Assembly: GCF_905475345.1 (NCBI RefSeq)
Contig: NC_066597.1
Location: forward strand, 1,674,501-1,738,500
DNA from: Vespula vulgaris
Lineage: Eukaryota; Arthropoda; Insecta; Hymenoptera; Vespidae
Length of the DNA: 64,000 nucleotides
Reading direction: 5' to 3'
Translations under genes and position numbers: made by a program
The notes under the pieces: model-generated
What the model saw: only the letters and a program-made list of their open reading frames with translations
Database searches by the model: none
What the model was told of the DNA's origin: nothing
Part shown: piece by piece, positions 49,516-62,436 of the stretch
Numbering within the stretch: position 1 is the first letter of the stretch
Layout of the letters: every line of letters begins with the position of its first letter

Positions 49516-49887
49516 TTTTTTTGAAGTGATAAATATCGTCTCTTAGTTTTGTTCTAAGTTGTGTTAAGCTCAATTTCGTTCTTAATTATCTCGAATTATT
49601 TCGACAAATTTACACGGAAAGATTTCAACTATGATTCTTCTACTTCCACTCTCTCTTTCTCTCTCTCTCTCACTGTGTATTTTTAAAATGTTAACGTTTT
49701 AAAAATCTCTTTCAAGAACAATGGAAAAGAGAACACAGAGAAAGCGAAACCCGCCGCTAAGAGGCAAGGAATAATTGTAGAAAATCTCCCAAAGAAATTT
49801 TAATGCGAGAAAACAAGTTGTTCTCTCGTGGAACATTTAAAGGGGGAAAAAAAAAGAGAGGAGAGAGAGAGAAAAGAAATAAAACGT

Positions 49888-49934
49888 CACTATTAAGATT
49901 ACACTATTAAGATTACACTATTAAGATTACACTA
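49888..49934 (+). repeat. 14-bp minisatellite, three and a third copies
   Basis: The unit CACTATTAAGATTA repeats three times without mismatch, then CACTA. It is distinct from the microsatellites around it. Confidence 0.9.
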
Positions 49935-50714
49935 ACAAGAAACAAAAACATCCAAAAAAAAAAGAAGAGGAAAAAAGTAAGAAAGAAACTATATTTTGGC
50001 ACAGCCTTTGTCTCTTTGTTTCGAAATCAAATTTCGCGCGTTCGTACGAGAACGAACGTATCGAGCCGATCGTTGCCGAAGTTACGCGTCGATACGGTAC
50101 CGAACAAAGGAGTCGGCGCTTCGTCGTCGTCTTCGTCGTCTTCGTCTTCGTCGTCCTCGTCGTTCGCTGCTTTTATCTCTTAGTCGCATTCGCGCGGCAC
50201 ACGTGCACGCGTGCGCGTGCATACTTCGTGCACGAGTTGGTCCTCTTTGTCGGGAGACATGATCAGCGTGGGCAGAGATGCCGTTGACATCGAGGAGACT
50301 TAACTCAGATCGATACAAAACACTGATTTTTTTTTCTGAAGCAACTGAAGAAATAAAAAACTTATTTAGAGGAATAAGTAAAAAGAAACAAAACAGAGAT
50401 GGAAAATCCAATTCTTTTTTGTTTTTCTTTCTTTTTTTCTTTCGCGCTTTTTATCGAAGTCGTTAGAATTGTATTTAGTTGTTTTTAAGAATTATAGAAA
50501 TAGTTGTAAGAAAAAAAAAAAAAGAGAGAATAGAGAGGAGAAAGGTATTTCAAAAGAAAAACATTATCAAGAAAGATATAATTATTGACGATGGTTTCGA
50601 GTTTTATCATAACGATTCGTTGTACGATAATGATAAGGCTACCGTTTCATTTTCTATCTCTTTTCTTTGGTCTTGCTCACTCTTACGTTGCACGTGCATC
50701 GAGTTAACAGTGTA

Positions 50715-50732
50715 TGCATGGCTTGTATCGTG

Positions 50733-50782
<50 letters not shown>

Positions 50783-50807
50783 CATATGTGTATATGCAAG
50801 CCATGCA
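50715..50807. repeat. Inverted repeat enclosing an (AT)n core
   Basis: The arms TGCATGGCTTG (50715-50725) and CAAGCCATGCA (50797-50807) are perfect complements of 11 bp. The interior is (TA)n plus ACACATACATATGTGT, itself self-complementary, so the whole 93 bp can fold. Confidence 0.85.
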
Positions 50808-50896
50808 CGGTCTCTCTGAGTGCAAGGTCCTAGCATTGACTCCAAACAAGCCGCCGGTGTAAATTGCACAAGCGGCTAAGTGTCTCTCTCTTTCTG

Positions 50897-50900
<4 letters not shown>

Positions 50901-50934
<34 letters not shown>
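50901..50934 (+). repeat. (CT)n microsatellite
   Basis: About 34 bp pure CT in the presumed nemo intron. Confidence 0.9.
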
Positions 50935-50939
<5 letters not shown>

Positions 50940-51813
50940 ATTCACTTCTCTATTTCCGCCTTTTGATTTAAACACGGGTCTAAGGTAGAACGAAGAAAGA
51001 TTGAAATTCTAAGAAGTCACTGTGCGATCGTCTGTGCTTAGTCCTTTTACTTCAGTTATATATTTTATATATACTTATTATATTTTATATCATATATATT
51101 TGTATATATTATCATATTTTTGTATATACAAATATATAGATTCATGTATGTGCAATTATTTTGTATAATTTTTATAAATGCAATATCTTGAAATATCTGA
51201 AATTGTTTATATAAATTATATATATATATATATTCTCTGTAATGAAATATTCAACATCTTTTTTTTTCTTTCTATCATTTTCACTAAGAATAAAATTTCA
51301 CTAGACACTAGCTGAGGATTTTAAATCACTCTTTTGCCGACTTGTAGCAGTTGTATCGCGGATAAGTAATCGCCACCCTTTTGCGGTCGTTGGTTCTTCT
51401 TCTACCTAGCAAATATACATATGTACATACATATACCTACATGTACTTACATATATACTCGGCCTAGATCAAAGCCCGAATTCGAGGAGCCGAGCCGGAT
51501 TCGAAGTGACTGGTACCAATGTGGCGGTCAAACCAGCTGCCTGGCAGGTGATGCCGCAGCTGCTTTCGAGCATGTAGTTGGTAGCAGTCTACCTCTCTCT
51601 TTCTCTCTTTATCTGTCTACCTCTCTCTCACACTCTCTTTCTCACACGTACACGTTGTCTCGACTCCCTTTCTCCTCGTGGACCAATGGAGAGAATTATC
51701 GTCGAAAGCAACCTTCAAAAACCCTGCGAAATTCGAAAGGGAACAAGGGGGAGGTTCGATGATACTCGAGGGAGCTGCCGAACCTTTCTTTTGTAATTTT
51801 TTATTTTATTATT

Positions 51814-51856
51814 ATTATTATTATTTTATTTTATTTTATTTTATTTTATTTTATTT
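51814..51856 (+). repeat. (TTTTA)n pentanucleotide tract
   Basis: TTTTA units flank an (ATT)n patch; about 43 bp. A complementary-type (AAAAT)n tract lies at 54306-54345. Confidence 0.9.
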
Positions 51857-52179
51857 TTAGAATATCCCCTTCTCGTGTCGTCGATTCCCCTTTCGCATTT
51901 TTTTTCTAATCATATACGTGTCATGTATGTAGGTATGTCGTGATGGTACCGAACGGTATTATATTATACTAGGGGTAACTATGTTTCTTTTTGCCAGTAG
52001 GAATGAAATTGTCCGTTGTGAAATTGTAATCGATTTAATTCGCAATAACATTTAATATTACTATATATATTTATCGGATTTATTTCTTAGTTCATATCGA
52101 ATAATAATAATAATAATTTAAATCGTATGTCTAACGCGATATAAATTTTCATCACATTTTTTTTTCTTTTCTTTTTTTT

Positions 52180-52231
<52 letters not shown>
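52180..52231 (+). repeat. (AT)n microsatellite
   Basis: About 50 bp of AT dinucleotides in the presumed nemo intron. Confidence 0.9.
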
Positions 52232-52237
<6 letters not shown>

Positions 52238-54305
52238 TAAAAAGATAAAAGTCAAAAAAGATTTTATACGATATATTAAAAGATACGTTAAAAGATAAAT
52301 AAAATATTGATTCCTCGTGAACATTAAGTTCTTCATTACTAGTATCTAATAAAATGATACCCTTGCAATAATATTATCTGATGATACTACAATAATTATT
52401 TGACTGCCGTTAAGATTGCAATAAATGCGTTGAGAGAACGGGTATATGTATTTTGCATATATCAGTTAAAAACTTGCTCATGCTCCACATATATGACGCG
52501 CTCGCCTTCATCCTACTAAACTGGATATTACAGCTGGTTGAAAGGAATATCGCGACGATCTCTTCTGTTGATCGAAACTGGAAACTCGCTTGGAAAACCT
52601 GTCCCCTTCTTCTCTCTCCCCGTAAATCTGATGATCTCGCCATCTTCTTTGCGATGGAGCAAGAAAAAAGAATATAATAACTGCACGAAAGGTTCGAGTT
52701 TAACGTCAAGCACTCGTCAAATTTGTTAATCGATGACAAAAGATATACTGCTTGTCGGTCTGTCGATATATGTATGCACAGAGTCAACGAATATCATACA
52801 AGTTTATTTTTAGAAAATTGAGAAGGTCGATTTTTGTTTCTGATAAATTCTAGGGTGATCCTGAAGTATTATAAATTGGGTCTGTGCACATTTTTTTTTC
52901 TGTTTCTTTTTTCTTTCTTTTTTTTTCTCTCCCCATCTTTTTCCAAGGTCTCCCATGAAATCTATTTTAATTGGTTTCACTAATAATCAATTTCTGTTGC
53001 GTGAGATTTCATAGTTTCGGTCGGATATTTTTTCTTTCTTTTCTTTTTTTTCCCTTTCTTTCTTTCTTTCTTTCTTTCTTTTTTTCAAAGCATAGATCCG
53101 TAAAATTGATCAGAGAAAGAAAATGACATTTTATCGGAACATTCCAACTCTTCAGAGTAAAACCACCTACACGACAGGAAGTTGGAGAAGCATGTGTTGC
53201 CGGTATTTCCGGTGCGACATCCTCCCCACCCCCCTCTTGCTTTTTCCTCTCTGAACCTCTCTCTCTCTCTCTATTTCTCTCTCTCTCTCTCTCTATTTCT
53301 CTCTTTTTACAGCAACATTCACCGCCACCCTTCTGCTGACTTTTTGACTCGACACGTTAGCTAACTGTGTATGTACGTACGTACGTACGTATGTATGTAC
53401 ATATGTATATATGTATCTATATATGTATATATGTAGGAAAGCTAACAGCTGCAGCTGCATCGAGAAAAATATCGCAACATCCCGTGCGATCGAACTGCGA
53501 TAAATAATTTCAACTTTCGCCGAAAATGGAATGCCATCGATGTTGTTACATTCGTTATCACATTTATAATTTATATTACGGCAACGAAGATAATGTAATA
53601 TTAGATTTCGTTACGCTAAACCCCGCTAATTTCTGATTAGATTATTATACAATCTAATTTTTAGATCCTAATTTTTTTTTCTTTCACTCTTTTCAACTTC
53701 TGTTCGGACGAGTTAGAGTTGTAGTTTTTTTTTTTTTTGATCCAAACAAAGAATAAAAGAAAAGAAAGTTAGTGATTAAAAAAAATCTTTATAAAAAATT
53801 GTGGGAATTAAATAAGAATAAATAATGGACCTTGGATAATAGTCTTTAAATAATCTTCTCGAAAGAATTTTTAGCGATTGTTAAGGAATGTAACGATTGG
53901 AAAAAAATTAGAGGATGCAATAGAATGTTTCTTATAATCTAGGATAGCAAACAAAAAAAAAACAGGTAGGACGTATGTTCTTTGGGGGAGGGGGGAAAAG
54001 GAAAGAAAGAAAATAAAAGGTAGAATCCTCTGAGTAAAAGGGAAGAAAATGGTAGGAAGAGAAGAAGGAAAAGGTAGTCGTCGACTGCATTAGTGTAAGG
54101 GGCTTTAAAATCGGCTTTGGGGGTGGCGATGGATGTTTGCATGGGTTACCTACTGCATCCGCCTGTACACAATTTCATCCCCATTCGGGATGAAACTGGT
54201 AAAAAGAGAGAAAGAGAGAGAGAGAAAGAGACAGAGAGGAAAATAGACATAGAATAAAGCGCTTCTCTTGTTCCGTTCGCAACAACGAAGAAAAAGTATA
54301 ACGAA

Positions 54306-54372
54306 AAAAATAAAAATAAAATAAAATAAAATAAAATAAAATGAAATGAAATGAAACAAAATAAAATAAAAA
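54306..54372 (+). repeat. (AAAAT)n / (GAAAT)n pentanucleotide tract
   Basis: AAAAT units change to GAAAT units and back within about 65 bp. Confidence 0.85.
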
Positions 54373-55795
54373 ATATTTTGATCGCGTATTCATCTTCGTG
54401 TTAAAGTTAATCGATTATTATTGTTCGTGAATTTAATTGATATAATTTCTTCTTCTGGGAAATAGAAAAATTGTATTATTCGAAAGATTTACAGAGACGT
54501 GTATACACATACGTACGTACGTACAGTGACTTTCCCTTCACGATGTTATCACAAAAGATCATGCCAACTCGAAGACAGATCAAATATGTTAAGACCTATA
54601 CGACCTACCTGCTGCGTGCGACAACCTTGACGCATTTCAATGGATAACTCGTCGCGGTACGCTTTGCCAACCAGTTTCTGCGATAATGGACTCCATAATC
54701 ATGCCATAAAAGGAAGAAAGCAACGGTGTCAAGTCCGAGTACGTACACTTGTCGAGGGACACATAGTGTGTGTCCTCTCCTGGCAGGTGTATGCTGTCTT
54801 TCCTCCTATCGATATGTGGAGTTCTTGCAGCTGCTTAACCTGTTAAATTGTGTTTGACGAGTATACTCTTTATGAGTATATCCTAATTTTCTTTTTTCCC
54901 CTTTTTCTTTCTTTCTTTCTTTCTTTTTTTCCTTTGACTGCGAATATACTCGTAGTAGAAAAGAAAGAAAAGGACGATTCTTCACCGTTTGAATTAAGAT
55001 TTTAATCAAAACTAAAAAATACTTTTGTAAGTTTAAAATCCGCGAGTATTACAAAAAAAAAAAAAGAAAAAGAAAGAAAGAAAGAAAGACTAATCAATCG
55101 TCATCGTCAACGTTATAATCTAATAAAATTTTACAAGAGCTTCACGTTCGATGAGCATATTCGTCATCTTTCAATTTCTATTATACAACACGTACGATAC
55201 GTTTCTAAAATAGATGTACAGTTTATAGACATTAGATATAAATTTATAGATATAGAGATAGATATAGATATGGATAGCGTATATATAAACTTAATTAAAA
55301 CTATAAGAGCAAAATGTAGATATGTTAGAACAGAGAGTTAGAGATCGTCAAAGAGAGTTTCGTTTGAGCCAGCCAAACCTCTCGCATGGAGAAGGAGTGA
55401 AACTCTCTTGGCCATGGGCGGTAAAGGAGATAATAGTCGTGAGCTAGGAACGAACTTTCTAAAATGCGAAACATCAGCAGCATCGTCGGTATTCTCAGAT
55501 GGTCAGGCAATCCTAGTTTTCCAAACTTTTACTACTTCGTCTTATCTCCTGCGAGATATGTATTATATCTTTGGAAAATAGAAAAACAAATTTTTTTTCT
55601 ATCATTTTTACAATTAATGAATATGTAATTATTATGTAGGTGTTATTAGGTGTGTGTAAATGTCTATAGGTGCTAAGATACTACTATTACTATTACTACA
55701 AACGTGTTATTTAATTACTTGACGAAGAAGTAAAATGAAAGTTCAAACATTAATGTCAACGTTACATCTACGATCTCATTCATCTCTTCTTTTCA

Positions 55796-55862
55796 TTATT
55801 TATTTATTTATTTATTCATTTATTTAATTCGTTCATTCATTCATTCATTCATTCATTCATTT
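55796..55862 (+). repeat. (TTTA)n then (TTCA)n tetranucleotide tract
   Basis: ATTT units grade into ATTC units; adjacent arrays differing at one base suggest a spread point mutation. Confidence 0.9.
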
Positions 55863-56524
55863 TTTATAATTTTTTAAGGAATGAGAAAAAATAAAAAAAA
55901 AATAATAATACTGTTCCATTCAAAACTAATCTCGCGCCTTTCGTTCATCCGCACCTCCTCCACCTAACACTCACCCACTCGATTGTTATTTTCAAATGAT
56001 ATTTCTTTTCGAAGAATCTATCTAGCGCACCCCGTATTATTCTTTCGATGAATGCGACGTCGTTCTAACTTTGTAGATTACTCGTACATACCTGTGTACG
56101 AGATCGTGAAAATATATCTATGAAAAAGAAAAAGAAGAAGAAGAAAAGCAATCCCACGAAATCGATGATTGTATACCAAGTTAGATCGAGATACATCGAA
56201 GAACTCTTGTCGATGATTCACGTAATCGTAGACATATATATCGTATCATATTCGACAGAGTTTATGTCGATTTCATACATTTTTCATATATGAAAATAAT
56301 ATCGATCATAAAAATGTAAAGGCTAGTTGAGAAGAACTTTTTCTATCGAGTTTTATCTCTCTCTCTCTCTCTCTCTGTCTCTTTTTCTTTGTTTAAAAAA
56401 AATAAAGAGACAGAGAAAACTGTGATCATAGACGAACCCTTTGTTCGACTTTTCGCATCATCGACTTTCGGTGAGCTTTCGTTACGCGCTCGCCTTGTGC
56501 TGGAGGTCTAATAAAGCCGAACAG

Positions 56525-56625
56525 CTTCTCTCTCTCTCTCTCTCTCTTTCTCTTTCTCTTTCTCTTTCGCACTCTCTCTCTCTCTTTCTCTCTTTTTCTG
56601 TCTCTCTATCTCTCTCTTTCTAGTC
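56525..56625 (+). repeat. CT-rich microsatellite cluster
   Basis: Pure and TTTCTC-interrupted CT runs over 100 bp; a second similar tract is at 56824-56870. Confidence 0.9.
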
Positions 56626-56817
56626 TCGTCTCTCAGCGATTGCGAAGGCTATTTGCGGACAGCAGAACGAGGCGAAGCAAAAGGGGGAAGCAAAAGAGAA
56701 GAGGGACAGGAGGGAGAAACTGCAGTTGCAACAGAACATGTTATGGTGTACCATAGTCATAATATCTGTCTGACAAACCTTTACCAATTTTTTTTTCCTT
56801 TTCTTTTTTTATTTTTT

Positions 56818-56864
<47 letters not shown>

Positions 56865-57600
56865 ATCTTTTTCTTCTTTTCTTTCTTTCTTTTTTTCTTT
56901 TTCCACGGCGAAGTGACACTTCCAAGCCATAAATTTTTTTATAACCCCTTCAATGCATGTGGTTGCAACAACATAAGGATACATAAATACGTACGTACGC
57001 GTGTATATGCGACAGTTTAGTTTTTTATTAAATTCTGTATAAAAGAAAAAAAGAAAGAAAGAAAGAATTATGATTTAATCTGTTCATTATTTTTGTTAAA
57101 ATATTTACTTTAATGTTTAGTATAATATATACATACGTATATATATATATTTCTTTTTTTGTAAATTACATATGAAAATATTAGCACGATAATTTGTTCG
57201 TCAATTTTATGTTTTTGCGTTTTTTGTTTTCGCGCATCATCATGGTCGAAATTTAATTAAATTTGAAGTTTTCAATGTAACAACTTCCACATTAATTGCA
57301 TCGTGTGTGTGAGTGTGTGTATATATATATATATCGATAAATAGTTGATAATGATAAAATTAATTAGACTATGATAAAGCGGTCGAAACCCTTTATTTTC
57401 TAGATATTTCAAGTTTAGGAATATCTCAAGTTTAATGAAACATTATACCGGTGGTACTCACATGTATAGCGATTAAATGAGAGTGCGTAGATCAGTTTCG
57501 TATTCAAATTAATAGTGAGATGTTCCTGGTTGCAAAGGAAAGCGTCTCGCTTGTAATAGAACGAGCAAACTAAGAAAATTGTGGTAGAATATGTATGTTG

Positions 57601-57602
<2 letters not shown>

Positions 57603-57640
<38 letters not shown>
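57603..57640 (+). repeat. (AT)n microsatellite
   Basis: About 38 bp of AT dinucleotides followed by TACATAC units. Confidence 0.9.
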
Positions 57641-57644
<4 letters not shown>

Positions 57645-58169
57645 CTTACGTACCTACATACCTATATACATACGTTTGTACTGCCCCAGTGCAATATGCA
57701 ATATATTTATATATAGCGTGGCCCAAATAAAGTATTACAAGCTCTTCTTCCAAGTCGTGAGAGATAGCGAGTCAAATTCTTTTTTTCCTTCTTTTCTTTC
57801 TATTCAATTAAAACATAAGACACTAATTACTCGGCGGGTAAAATAATTTACTTCGTTCCAAATCAAAAAAGAAGAAGAAGGAGAAGAAGAATTGTCATAT
57901 TTTCTCGAGGAATGCGCAACTTAAAAAAAAAAAAAAAGGAAAAAAAAAAATATTCGAACGATCATCTGAAACTAAATATTTTTTCGAATCAATTAAAGAA
58001 TCGGGGATTATGTTCGTTCGATTTAGAAATACAAATTCAAAATCCGATAATTTAAATGCAAACAGCTTGTAACACTACTTTATTTGATCCACCCTATATA
58101 TTTACGAATGCACATAGATATATGTGTACGCATACCCATAGTATACATACACACACACGCGTTTATATA

Positions 58170-58201
<32 letters not shown>

Positions 58202-59397
58202 GGTATATACGATTTATATAGCGAGGGAAAAAGGAGCCGCGTTGGGAGCAATACCGTGACGGCCACTGCCCTTCTTCGTTGCTTCGTTCTTTATTCTTCT
58301 CCACCGAGTCGCATCTTCTCTCCTCTTTACGTCTCTTCTCTTCCTCTTTTAAACGTTTTAACCTTTTACGGATCAATCGTTCCACCGCTCTCTTTATTAT
58401 AGGTATACAGGTAATCTCGCGAAATACGCGAGAGTATCGCTTCGTTGCATTTCGAGAGTTCAATGATCCAATCTTTCTTTTCTTTCTTTCTTTCTTTTTT
58501 ATTTTCTTTTCTCTGTTTCTATTCTAGTCCTATACAATTTTTTATTAACACACGACGCGACGAGTTCGATTGTTCGGTTCAAAATTCGTATAAAGAAATA
58601 AAAAAGTTCGGGACTAGATTTGGAAAGATGGTGTTTTTTTTTCTTTTTTTTTTTGATTCTCACAACATATTTGTATCGATAATCGATATGACAATTGTGT
58701 AAGTCCAACTAAATTTTAATTGCTTCGAATCGAAGAGAATCTAAATCTAAGTCGATTTTAAGAAGAAGATGGTGCGATTAAATCATATTTTCATCGCTTT
58801 ATTATTTTTGTTTTTTTTTCTTTTTTTTTTTCGACTCGTATATATCTTTTTTATTAACGTGCGAATGGGATAGACTCATTCGTTTCGGTTTAAAATTGAT
58901 GAAGAATTTATTCGTGTCCTCGGATCAAAGGATATCTGAGCTGATTTTTAAGAAGAGAGTAGATTGAAGGGACACAAAAAAAAAGAAACAGTAGAATCAC
59001 TACTCAGTTTACAAGAGTAGTTATCATGGTACTCAGAAAGAAAGGGAGATAGAGATAGAGAGAGAAGAGGAGAAGGTCCCATGTAGCTCGTGTACTTTCG
59101 AAAAGTCAATGGCCCTGATTACGAAGTGCTTGTACAGCTACTTACATTGCTGTAGCTTGACTGTTACGAAGGCTCGTCGTAGTCGTGAGTACTCAAGGTA
59201 GTTTCGTTTGGTTACACACAGGAAGATACAATTTTTCTCTGTCTATCTTTCTTATCGTACGTATCGTACGGTCCCTTTTTTATTTTACCGAGATAACATT
59301 TTTTTTTTCTTTTTCTTTTCTTTACTTTTCTTGCTTTTTTCCTTTTCTTCCTAACTTTGAAGATTTTTTCGGTTCGTTGATATCTAAGCGACTAATA

Positions 59398-59436
59398 GTA
59401 ATAGTAGTAGTAGTAGTAGTAGTAGTAGTAGAGTAG
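59398..59436 (+). repeat. (TAG)n microsatellite
   Basis: About 11 TAG triplets. Confidence 0.9.
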
Positions 59437-60375
59437 TAAGAAGAGGAGGATGTTTTGATAACTTTACAGAGTGCAACATACTAGGATAGTTTGGATTTAT
59501 GACCCTGGAGATATCATTGGAAGAAAGTTAAAGATGTATCTTGAGACAAGGTCAAAGAGTTTGCGATCTCTCTCTCTCTCTCTCTCTCTTTCTCTTTCTG
59601 TGTTAACATTTTCAGGTATCGCGTTTCATATAAATGAGATAGATAATAATGGTAACAATAAAAAAATAATGATAATAGTAATATATATAATATTTGCAGA
59701 ATCAATCGTTGTAACAAACCCATTCCGCGAGCTTAATTCTAATATTTGTTATTCATTGTAATTAAATTTTTACAACAAAAAAAAATATATATATATAAAC
59801 ACATTCATTTATAGAAAAATCGTAGATCGATTCGTTTGATAAATAATGATTGTATTAATTTTTTTATTTTCATTCATAAATTATTAATTTACCAAAAATA
59901 TTTATATTATATCTTTCTGTCTACGATACACACACATACACACACGCATTATATGTATGTAAGAATTTCTTGCACGATGCACATATAGCATTCGGTTACG
60001 CTCGAGCGAGCTTGCATATTCCAGCCGGTGACAATTTAATTCCTTTATCATCGTCGCGTAACGCTTGTGTGCGCGCATGCGCAGCCTCCATATGCATTAA
60101 TTCGTTTATCGCGGAAGCGACTAAAACCGGCGCGGATATTGCAAATTACTATTAGCCCGTTACTGTCTCCTCGTCAAGCAACCGAGTCGAATGGCTTTGC
60201 TTCCTATCTATGCCTAAACCATCGGATAAATTTATCCAATTTTCTCATAAAAATCAAACACGGGAAATATCGATTTATTCGTCGTCGCACACGCATACGC
60301 GCATCATAAGCGCATGCACGAACTCACAAATTTTTTACTTCAAACGTTGTTTTATTAATAATTAAATTTCATTTG

Positions 60376-60406
<31 letters not shown>

Positions 60407-60866
60407 TTTTTTTTATTTTCGAAAGAAAATACAAATACTTCGAGTGCGCCTAATTAATTATTAATTGGTCAAAATGATGTTAAATAAATGATGAAAATCA
60501 AAGGTAAATATTTTCCATTAAGAATGAAACTTTCTCTCTTTCTCTCTTTAGAATTTATTGCGAAAATATTTGTATTACTTCCCATGAGGGCCATCGGTAT
60601 ATTACGGTTCTCCTATATAACTGCAAATTTTGTAATTTAAAGTAATCGAAAGATCGATTATTATTAGCAAACGAAAAGTGGTTGTTAACGAGCCAATAAA
60701 TTATTACAAACACGGCTTGTAACAATGGCATTTATCGATACAACGATTATCCGCAATAATTTATCGGTTTCGAGAGGTGGCCACGTTACCCGTCAATATT
60801 TTATTTCCTACCAGAGGAATCGAACTGTATATAGAAACAGAGAAAGAGAAAGACTGATGGAAATGA

Positions 60867-60867
60867 A

Positions 60868-60928
<61 letters not shown>
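60867..60928 (+). repeat. (GA)n microsatellite
   Basis: About 60 bp pure GA; one of the few long GA (rather than CT) runs on the plus strand of the presumed intron. Confidence 0.95.
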
Positions 60929-60930
<2 letters not shown>

Positions 60931-61379
60931 TAAGAGGGTCACCGAACCCGCGTTTTCAGAGATTCGAACAAATTTTCCCAAAGTCGATGTAGTTGTATAT
61001 CGTTAAAACGAGTTAAATCAAGCGAGAATCGAAATGCAAGAGAATGCATCGATTATTACGTTAATCCTGCGTCTCTGGAGTAAGTGTATACGCACATTAT
61101 ACGGGTTGTAATACAGCGATATACCGTTATGAACACAGGACAGCCCAATTTGCAATTCATTTGTTAGCCAATGTGTACGATATTGGTATGAGTTGCCTCA
61201 GAGCTTTCCCCTATCAATATAATATTTCTTTTTTTTTTCTTCTTTTTTTTTTTAGTTTTTTCTTCTTCTCTCCTTTCTTTTTTATTGTTTTCTCTCCTTC
61301 TTTTTTTTTGTGATCACACTTTCATCTGCACTCATTATATTATTTGTTGAAAAATAACACGGATTGATAGATGGATCTT

Positions 61380-61389
61380 CATACATACA

Positions 61390-61423
<34 letters not shown>

Positions 61424-61482
61424 CATACATACATACGTACATACATACATACGTACATACATACATACGTACGTACGTATGT
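61380..61482 (+). repeat. (CATA)n / (CGTA)n array
   Basis: About 25 CATA units with periodic CGTA variants; the variants increase toward the 3' end. Confidence 0.95.
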
Positions 61483-61821
61483 ATTTACTTCGATGGATTA
61501 TTATTCGTCTTTTTATCTATTTCTCTCTCTCTCTCTCTCTCTCTCTATCACTCTTTCTCTCGAGGACAAATAGTCTTTGAAGTTTTTTCTATTCCGATTC
61601 ATTTTGCTATTTCGAGGTTACGGTGAGGTAGAGTTAGACCTGTGTAAATTCTCGATCAAGCGTGCATCAGACTTGGACAGAACTGTTAGGTGACACGTCT
61701 ATCGGTGGTTCTCTCTGCATCGGTAATAGTATGCACGCTATTACGTATGTAGCTGCATACGTATCTACGGTCTCTGCTCTATTTGCGCGCGCACATCCTA
61801 GCTCGATGCAACGTAATTCAC

Positions 61822-61826
<5 letters not shown>

Positions 61827-61865
<39 letters not shown>

Positions 61866-61938
61866 TTCTCTCTTTCTCTCTCTCACATACATATATATAT
61901 TCATACACATACTGTCTCTCTTTATATCTATGCTATGC

Positions 61939-62004
<66 letters not shown>

Positions 62005-62070
62005 CTTTCTTTCCCTCTGTCTGTCCTGTTCTGTCCTGTACCGTACCGTACCGTACTGTACCGTACCTCT
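61827..62070 (+). repeat. Mosaic microsatellite: (CT)n, (CTAT)n, (CTGTC)n, (CCGTA)n
   Basis: Four repeat classes are stacked in 240 bp: CT at 61827-61883, sixteen or more CTAT units at about 61938-62003, CTGTC units at 62017-62037 and CCGTA/CTGTA pentamers at 62037-62067. Confidence 0.95.
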
Positions 62071-62382
62071 TCTCCCCTTGCCCTTGTTTCACTGGACTTC
62101 ACCTCATATATCCATTCTCGTAGAATCTCCTTTGCCCACCGACAGATTATTAACCATAAGCATTGTCCATTAGCCGAGCATATCCGAGCCTTGTGGACCA
62201 TGAATCATACGTTCAGCTTACATTATAGCCGTCTATGTATTCTATCTGCTTTGTTCTATGATCCTTGAGAAGATCTTCTCTTCGCATGGAAAAAAAAAGT
62301 ATAGGAAAATAGAAAAAGAAAAGAAAGAATAGAAAAGATAATGAGATCAATGTTTAATTTATTTCTATATCTTTTCGTGTAG

Positions 62383-62383
62383 A

Positions 62384-62434
<51 letters not shown>
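62383..62434 (+). repeat. (CA)n microsatellite
   Basis: About 26 CA units, the longest CA tract in the window. Confidence 0.95.
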
Positions 62435-62436
<2 letters not shown>

